From Salegentibacter sp. Hel_I_6 (GTDB lineage Bacteria > Bacteroidota > Bacteroidia > Flavobacteriales > Flavobacteriaceae), in assembly GCF_000745315.1 (NCBI RefSeq), contig NZ_JQNQ01000001.1, positions 3,968,001 through 4,032,000 on the forward strand: 64,000 bases of DNA, written 5' to 3'. Shown here piece after piece: positions 59,970-64,000 of this stretch. The notes under the pieces are model-generated. The model saw nothing but the letters and a program-made list of their open reading frames with translations, made no database searches and was not told the DNA's origin. Position 1 is the stretch's first letter, and the number at the start of each line of letters is the position of its first letter. The translations under genes were made by a program, and so were the position numbers.

Positions 59970-59984
59970 CTGATAATGGTCATA
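59970..59984 (+). promoter_or_regulatory. FNR/CRP-like operator upstream of hemN
   Basis: CTGATAATGGTCATA: half-sites CTGAT and GTCAT spaced by four bases, compared with the FNR consensus TTGAT-N4-ATCAA (seven of ten match). Its centre is about 41 bp before the predicted start, the usual place for an activator that replaces the -33 element. Inferred. Confidence 0.45.
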
Positions 59985-60005
59985 TTACTTCAAAAACAAG
60001 CTGGG

Positions 60006-60013
60006 TATTTTTG
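60006..60013 (+). promoter_or_regulatory. Predicted -7 element for hemN
   Basis: TATTTTTG, 15 bp before ATG 60029, giving a start near 60018. No TTG at -33, consistent with activator dependence. Confidence 0.45.
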
Positions 60014-60028
60014 GATTAAAATAGTTGT

Positions 60029-61384
60029 ATGCACTCCAATCTTATTAGCAAATATAACGTTCCGGGTCCCAGGTACACTAGTTATCCAACGGTTCCGTAT
60101 TGGGATGAAAAGGAATTCTCCTTAGCGGCCTGGAAAAGAAGTCTTAAACGTAGTTTTAACGAGAATAAAGAAATAAGCCTTTATATTCATTTACCCTTCT
60201 GTGAAAGTCTATGTACTTTTTGCGGCTGTAATAAACGAATTACCAAAAAGCACGAGGTAGAATCTCCATACATAGAAAGCTTGTTACGAGAATGGGATCT
60301 TTACCTGGATGTTCTTGGTGAGAAGCCAACTATTCGAGAATTGCACCTTGGCGGTGGAACTCCCACTTTTTTTGCTCCTGAAAATCTTAAGTTTCTTATG
60401 AATATGCTTTTTCGAAAAGCAAACAGAGACTGTAAAACTGAATTAAGTTTTGAGGGCCATCCAAATAATACTACAAAAGATCATCTAAAAGTTTTTGCAG
60501 ATTTAGGTTTTAAGCGGGTAAGCTATGGCGTGCAGGATTATAGCGAAGAAGTGCAAAAAGCAATTCATAGAATTCAACCTTTTGAGAATGTAAAAAGAGC
60601 TACGGAAGAAGCCCGGGAAGCCGGTTTTAACTCTATAGGGCATGATATTATTTTCGGACTTCCTTTTCAAACAAAGGCCGATATTATTGAAACTATTGAA
60701 AAAACAAAGCTATTAATGCCAGATCGTATCGCGTTCTATAGCTATGCGCACGTGCCCTGGATAAAAGGAAACGGACAACGTGGCTTCAATGATTCTGATC
60801 TTCCCGGGGCAAATGAGAAACGCGAAATGTATGAAACCGGAAAACAAATGTTGGAAGCAGCCGGTTATGTAGAAATAGGAATGGACCATTTTGCCTTAAA
60901 AACCGATTCTTTATACAAGGCGATGAAAAATAAAAATCTACACCGAAATTTTATGGGATATACTACTTCTTCAGGGGCCTCCATGATTGGTTTGGGAGTT
61001 TCAGCAATAAGTGATAGTTGGTTCGGATTTGCTCAAAATGAGAAATCGGTTGAAGTTTATCAGCATCTTATTTCTGAAGGAATTATTCCGGTTTTTCGCG
61101 GACATATTTTGGAAGAAGAAGATCTGGTGATTAGAAAACATATTCTTAATTTAATGTGCCGTTTGGAAACGAGTTGGGCTGCTCCCCAGGATTATTTTGA
61201 AGAACTACCCGAAGTTCTTTCAAAACTAAGCGAGATGGAGGACGACGGGCTAATTAGTTTCTCTGAAAATAGATTAACAATCCCTAAAAAAGGAAGGCCT
61301 TTTGTGCGCAATGTTTGTATGGCTTTTGATCTAAGAATGCAGGCAAAGAAACCAGATACGCAATTATTTTCAATGACGGTTTAG
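60029..61384 (+). CDS. hemN: Oxygen-independent coproporphyrinogen III oxidase
   Basis: 451 residues, radical SAM. The cluster cysteines are C58, C62 and C65 in FCESLCTFCGC, with the fourth Cys at 67 in the HemN pattern. LHLGGGTPTFF and SYGVQDYSEEVQKAIHRIQP follow, then GHDIIFGLPFQT. The HemN C-terminal domain (about 360-451) is present, which separates it from HemW. It makes protoporphyrinogen IX without oxygen, needed for haem when oxygen is low. Convergent with the cbb3 oxidase assembly genes and preceded by an FNR-like site. Confidence 0.95.
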   Translation: MHSNLISKYNVPGPRYTSYPTVPYWDEKEFSLAAWKRSLKRSFNENKEISLYIHLPFCESLCTFCGCNKRITKKHEVESPYIESLLREWDLYLDVLGEKPTIRELHLGGGTPTFFAPENLKFLMNMLFRKANRDCKTELSFEGHPNNTTKDHLKVFADLGFKRVSYGVQDYSEEVQKAIHRIQPFENVKRATEEAREAGFNSIGHDIIFGLPFQTKADIIETIEKTKLLMPDRIAFYSYAHVPWIKGNGQRGFNDSDLPGANEKREMYETGKQMLEAAGYVEIGMDHFALKTDSLYKAMKNKNLHRNFMGYTTSSGASMIGLGVSAISDSWFGFAQNEKSVEVYQHLISEGIIPVFRGHILEEEDLVIRKHILNLMCRLETSWAAPQDYFEELPEVLSKLSEMEDDGLISFSENRLTIPKKGRPFVRNVCMAFDLRMQAKKPDTQLFSMTV

Positions 61385-61403
61385 TTTAAGAGTTGTAACC
61401 GCA

Positions 61404-61445
61404 GTAAAAAAGTCCTTTGGGAAATTTCCTAAAGGACTTTTTTAC
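61404..61445. terminator. Bidirectional terminator of hemN and the cco cluster
   Basis: GTAAAAAAGTCCTTT on the left and AAAGGACTTTTTTAC on the right, with an inner GGAAA/TTTCC stem. T runs on both strands. Confidence 0.9.
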
Positions 61446-61493
61446 GCGATAATCGATAATTAAATAATCTTTAAATCTCTATTTTTGAGATTT

Positions 61494-61628
61494 TTAGTCT
61501 CTATCCTTTCCGCTGTTCATCATATTTAAAACGATGAGTACCAGCCCGGCGCAAACCACGAAAAACATCCCGATGAGGAACGTTCCCATTTCCCAGTTTA
61601 CCAATGCAATAGTGTTTAATATATTCAT
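61494..61628 (-). CDS. 44-residue single-span membrane protein at the end of the cco cluster
   Basis: ATG 61628 to TAA 61494-61496. The product starts MNILNTIALVNWEMGTFLIG and continues as a hydrophobic helix (MFFVVCAGLVLIVLNMM) with a short charged tail SGKDRD. It lies 15 bp after the TauE/SafE-like gene on the same strand and just before the terminator, so it is probably translated. Size and topology recall CcoQ or CcoS, but no motif confirms either. Function unknown. Confidence 0.6.
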   Translation of the reverse strand: MNILNTIALVNWEMGTFLIGMFFVVCAGLVLIVLNMMNSGKDRD

Positions 61629-61643
61629 AGCAATTATTTTAAA

Positions 61644-62345
61644 TTAGTGACAAGTTTGGGTTGCCGTAATTTTCGGAGTTATTTCCATAGGGGAGAGGTA
61701 TGGAATTCCGAGTCCCATTCCTCTAATTATAAATAGTAATCCAATAATGACTACAAAAACAGGAACCGCTTTTCTAATCTTAGACCTAAGGTTCAGGTTT
61801 AAAAAATTACCAAGATAAATAGCGGTGGTCATTAAGGGAATTGTTCCCAGGCCAAAAACCGCCATATATAAACTTCCTTCCAGGGCTGTCCCTGATGCTA
61901 TAGCGCCGAAAACTGCCATATAAACGAGTCCGCAGGGTAGGAAACCATTTAGAAATCCAATGGTATAAAAAGTATCTGCTGATTTTTGTTTTAACTGCTT
62001 TCCAAGATTGCTTTTTACTTTTGAAACAATTTTAAAAATAGGTTTTGAACCGTTATACTTATTGATTTTTTTATACGGAATAACAATTACCAAAATCATT
62101 AAAACTCCAACTAAAATTGATAGTTGCTGCTGAAGGCCAAAAAGACTAAAACTTTTACCAAGCAATCCGAATAAAAGTCCAATAATGGCATAAGAACTTA
62201 GTCTTCCAAAATGATAGAGTGAGATCTGGCCAAGTTTTTTGAAATTGTTTTTATGATCTACCGGCAATAAAAAAGCAATAGGACCGCACATTCCCACACA
62301 GTGGAAACTTCCCAAAATCCCAAATATTAAAGCCGAGATCAACAT
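61644..62345 (-). CDS. TauE/SafE-like membrane protein of the cbb3 oxidase cluster
   Basis: 233 residues, six or seven membrane helices. GSFHCVGMCGP at 12-22 and GFLNGFLPCGLVYMAVFGA (about 128-146) are the paired Cys-containing helices of the UreH/DsbD-like branch often called sulfite exporter. In cbb3 clusters such proteins are thought to help copper delivery or cytochrome maturation. The end GITPKITATQTCH has a further Cys-His. It starts on the base after the ccoH stop (62346), so the two are translationally coupled. Confidence 0.82.
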   Translation of the reverse strand: MLISALIFGILGSFHCVGMCGPIAFLLPVDHKNNFKKLGQISLYHFGRLSSYAIIGLLFGLLGKSFSLFGLQQQLSILVGVLMILVIVIPYKKINKYNGSKPIFKIVSKVKSNLGKQLKQKSADTFYTIGFLNGFLPCGLVYMAVFGAIASGTALEGSLYMAVFGLGTIPLMTTAIYLGNFLNLNLRSKIRKAVPVFVVIIGLLFIIRGMGLGIPYLSPMEITPKITATQTCH

Positions 62346-62801
62346 TTAATAAACAATTTCGTTTTTATATAAATAGGATTTTCCTTCATATTCCCAGTGA
62401 ATATTGATATTCCATCGGCCTGCTACCAATTGATCATCAGCAATAAAAACTTGATATTCTTTTAGTTTCAGCGGAATATTAAAATCGAGTTTTTCATTAG
62501 AAGGTCTATAAAAATTAAGGTTTCCTGAGATTTTAGAAAGTTCCAGGTTTTCGGGAAATTCAACAAGCCAACCATTTTCTACCCTTCGATCACTTATATT
62601 TTCTTCCAAAGCAAAAGCATTGGTTTCTGCATCAATCTCCTCCTGGTAATGCAGTTCTTTTTGGTAATAATCTTCAGTTACCAAATCGTGATCAAATTTT
62701 CTATCGGTTAGCATATTTATCACTAAATACATAATGAAACTTATAAAAAGTGTCATTCCAATTACAATTCCTGTTCCCCAGTTTATTTTCATTTTTTCCA
62801 A
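62346..62801 (-). CDS. ccoH: cbb3 oxidase assembly protein CcoH/FixH
   Basis: 151 residues: one N-terminal membrane helix (GIVIGMTLFISFIMYLVI), then LVTEDYYQKELHYQEEIDAE, the FixH signature, and a periplasmic beta domain ending GRWNINIHWEYEGKSYLYKNE. FixH/CcoH helps assemble the CcoN-O core. It lies between ccoG and the TauE/SafE-like gene. Confidence 0.92.
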   Translation of the reverse strand: MEKMKINWGTGIVIGMTLFISFIMYLVINMLTDRKFDHDLVTEDYYQKELHYQEEIDAETNAFALEENISDRRVENGWLVEFPENLELSKISGNLNFYRPSNEKLDFNIPLKLKEYQVFIADDQLVAGRWNINIHWEYEGKSYLYKNEIVY

Positions 62802-62852
62802 TTTTACTCGATAGTCGAGATTTAATAAATCTTGTGTTATTATGCTTAGTTT

Positions 62853-64000
62853 TTAATTAAAACTGCGCGGCCCCATAAACATAGTGCTGGTTGTTTCTAT
62901 TAACCGCTCCCTGCTATAAATCCCAATTTTCAACTTTTCTTTTTCGTTTTCCAATGCGGCTGTATGTATTTCAATAAAGAGCGTTCCCTCGGTTAACTCC
63001 TGTCCCGGAACCGTAATATTTGAAGTCTTTACCGGCTTTATTGTTCCCTTGTGAGACAATAATCTAAATTCAATATCTTCAAAATCGGCTGTGGTTTTAT
63101 TTACCAGCTTATAGGTAAAAACATTGCTAACCACGTTATCGGCCTTGCGTTCGTATAATTGCCCGGGTAATCTTAAAATACGGGCTTCAACTTCACTTCT
63201 TATAAATAACATTCCTACCAGAACTGCGGTTAAAATTCCTAAAACTATACTGTAACCTTTTAACCTGGGCGTAAACCTGAATTTTGCTTTCTTTTCAATA
63301 TTTTCTTCACTAGCGTAGCGAATTAAACCTTTTGGAAGATCTACCGCTTCCATCATACTATCGCAGGCATCTATACAAGCGGTACAGTTTATACACTCCA
63401 GCTGCGTACCGTTCCTAATATCTATTCCCGTTGGGCAGACCTGCACACACTGGAAACAGTCTATGCAATCTCCTTTACCCGTTGCCTGCCGGTTCTCATT
63501 TTTCTTGAATTTTGCTCTGCCTTTTTCTTTTTCCCCACGTTTGTGATCGTAGGCTACTACTATAGATTTATTATCTAAAAGCACTCCCTGAAGCCTTCCA
63601 TAGGGACAGGCAATTACACAAACCTGTTCTCTAAACCAGGCAAAAACAAAATAGAATACCGCGGTGAAAATCAGTAACGAAAAAAAGGTGCTTAGGTGGT
63701 TTTGGGGACCATCTGTTACATATTGAATTAGTCGGTCACTTCCCATGATATAAGCAAGGAAAACATTGGCAATTAGAAAAGAGATGATAAAGAACAAAAA
63801 CCATTTTAGAGAGCGTTTTCTAATTTTTTCAGCATCCCATTTTTGCTTTTCAAGTCGCATTTGTTTTCCCCGATCGCCTTCAATCCAGTATTCAATTCTT
63901 CTAAAAACCATTTCCATAAAAATAGTTTGTGGGCAAAACCAGCCACAAAATATCCTACCGAAGGCTACCGTAAAAAGAATGATAAAAACCACCCCTATTA
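62853..64000 (-). CDS. ccoG: cbb3 oxidase accessory protein CcoG/RdxA (N-terminus beyond window)
   Basis: At least 382 residues in the window; the frame is open to the right edge. Membrane segments lie at the start (VFIILFTVAFGRIFCGWFCPQ) and further on. Two ferredoxin-type 4Fe-4S motifs, CIDCFQCVQVCPTG and CINCTACIDACD, lie near the middle, followed by a C-terminal membrane helix (GYSIVLGILTAVLVGML) and a periplasmic beta domain. CcoG reduces copper for insertion into cbb3 oxidase. Its full length (about 470) means about 90 residues are missing. Confidence 0.93.
   Translation of the reverse strand, partial: IGVVFIILFTVAFGRIFCGWFCPQTIFMEMVFRRIEYWIEGDRGKQMRLEKQKWDAEKIRKRSLKWFLFFIISFLIANVFLAYIMGSDRLIQYVTDGPQNHLSTFFSLLIFTAVFYFVFAWFREQVCVIACPYGRLQGVLLDNKSIVVAYDHKRGEKEKGRAKFKKNENRQATGKGDCIDCFQCVQVCPTGIDIRNGTQLECINCTACIDACDSMMEAVDLPKGLIRYASEENIEKKAKFRFTPRLKGYSIVLGILTAVLVGMLFIRSEVEARILRLPGQLYERKADNVVSNVFTYKLVNKTTADFEDIEFRLLSHKGTIKPVKTSNITVPGQELTEGTLFIEIHTAALENEKEKLKIGIYSRERLIETTSTMFMGPRSFN

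Noticed and set aside
1..64000. tRNA, rRNA, CRISPR arrays and insertion sequences
   Set aside because: I looked for T-loop-like motifs, regular direct repeats and transposase signatures and saw none that were convincing. A tRNAscan or CRISPR search would settle this.

Overview
The window looks like a chromosomal segment of a member of the Flavobacteriaceae (Bacteroidota). The evidence is AT-rich DNA, repeated promoters of the Bacteroidota type (TAnnTTTG), a PorX-type response regulator of the type IX secretion/gliding system, a fused LpxC-FabZ, a fused two-domain HisB and HisIE, and a sulfonolipid-type gene pair. The gene set fits marine genera near Gramella, Salegentibacter or Zunongwangia, but I cannot fix the genus. 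Almost everything is core metabolism. I saw no insertion sequence, prophage, CRISPR array, rRNA or tRNA.

Layout. 1-11 kb: the start of prfB (leftward), a secreted DUF5117-type metalloprotease, threonine aldolase, a peroxiredoxin-like gene broken by an in-frame TAA, YbaB, a secreted prolyl oligopeptidase, then a cystathionine-beta-synthase-like enzyme and an alpha-oxoamine synthase that together match the capnine (sulfonolipid) enzymes CapA and CapB. 10.7-16.3 kb: a surface polysaccharide group (YfhO-like, glycosyltransferase, flippase). 16.3-22.8 kb: an Arg/Ser-rich secreted protein, uvrA, an ECF sigma factor with a hairpin leader and a 50-residue follower gene, a cysteine-free endonuclease III, and Bcp. 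22.8-27.5 kb (leftward): alanine-dehydrogenase-like protein, membrane proteins, tsaE, porX. 27.7-34.2 kb: HD phosphohydrolase, then lipid A genes lpxD, lpxC-fabZ, lpxA, with efp and a second lpxD. 34.3-43.4 kb: sucD, an M16 lipoprotein protease, fabG, a VWA membrane protein, an SPFH protein and a secreted serine hydrolase.

43.6-51.6 kb is a complete histidine operon (leader peptide and attenuator, then hisG, D, C, B, H, A, F, IE). Six of its seven gene junctions carry palindromic repeats from several families. 51.6-59.7 kb is a leftward series of mostly single genes (VOC, GlcG-like, NYN/LOTUS, baeRF-like, cation efflux, DUF1853, porin, a frameshifted AI-2E family gene, SRPBCC). 60-64 kb holds hemN and the downstream part of a cbb3 oxidase assembly cluster (ccoG, ccoH, TauE/SafE-like, and a 44-residue membrane protein).

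The strongest candidates for something under-described are: invasion of nearly every his junction by REP-like palindromes, including one that appears to supply the hisH start codon; a repeat sitting in the loop of the capB terminator; a His-rich, almost leaderless attenuator peptide; and the sigma-factor locus with its leader hairpin and small conserved-looking neighbour.
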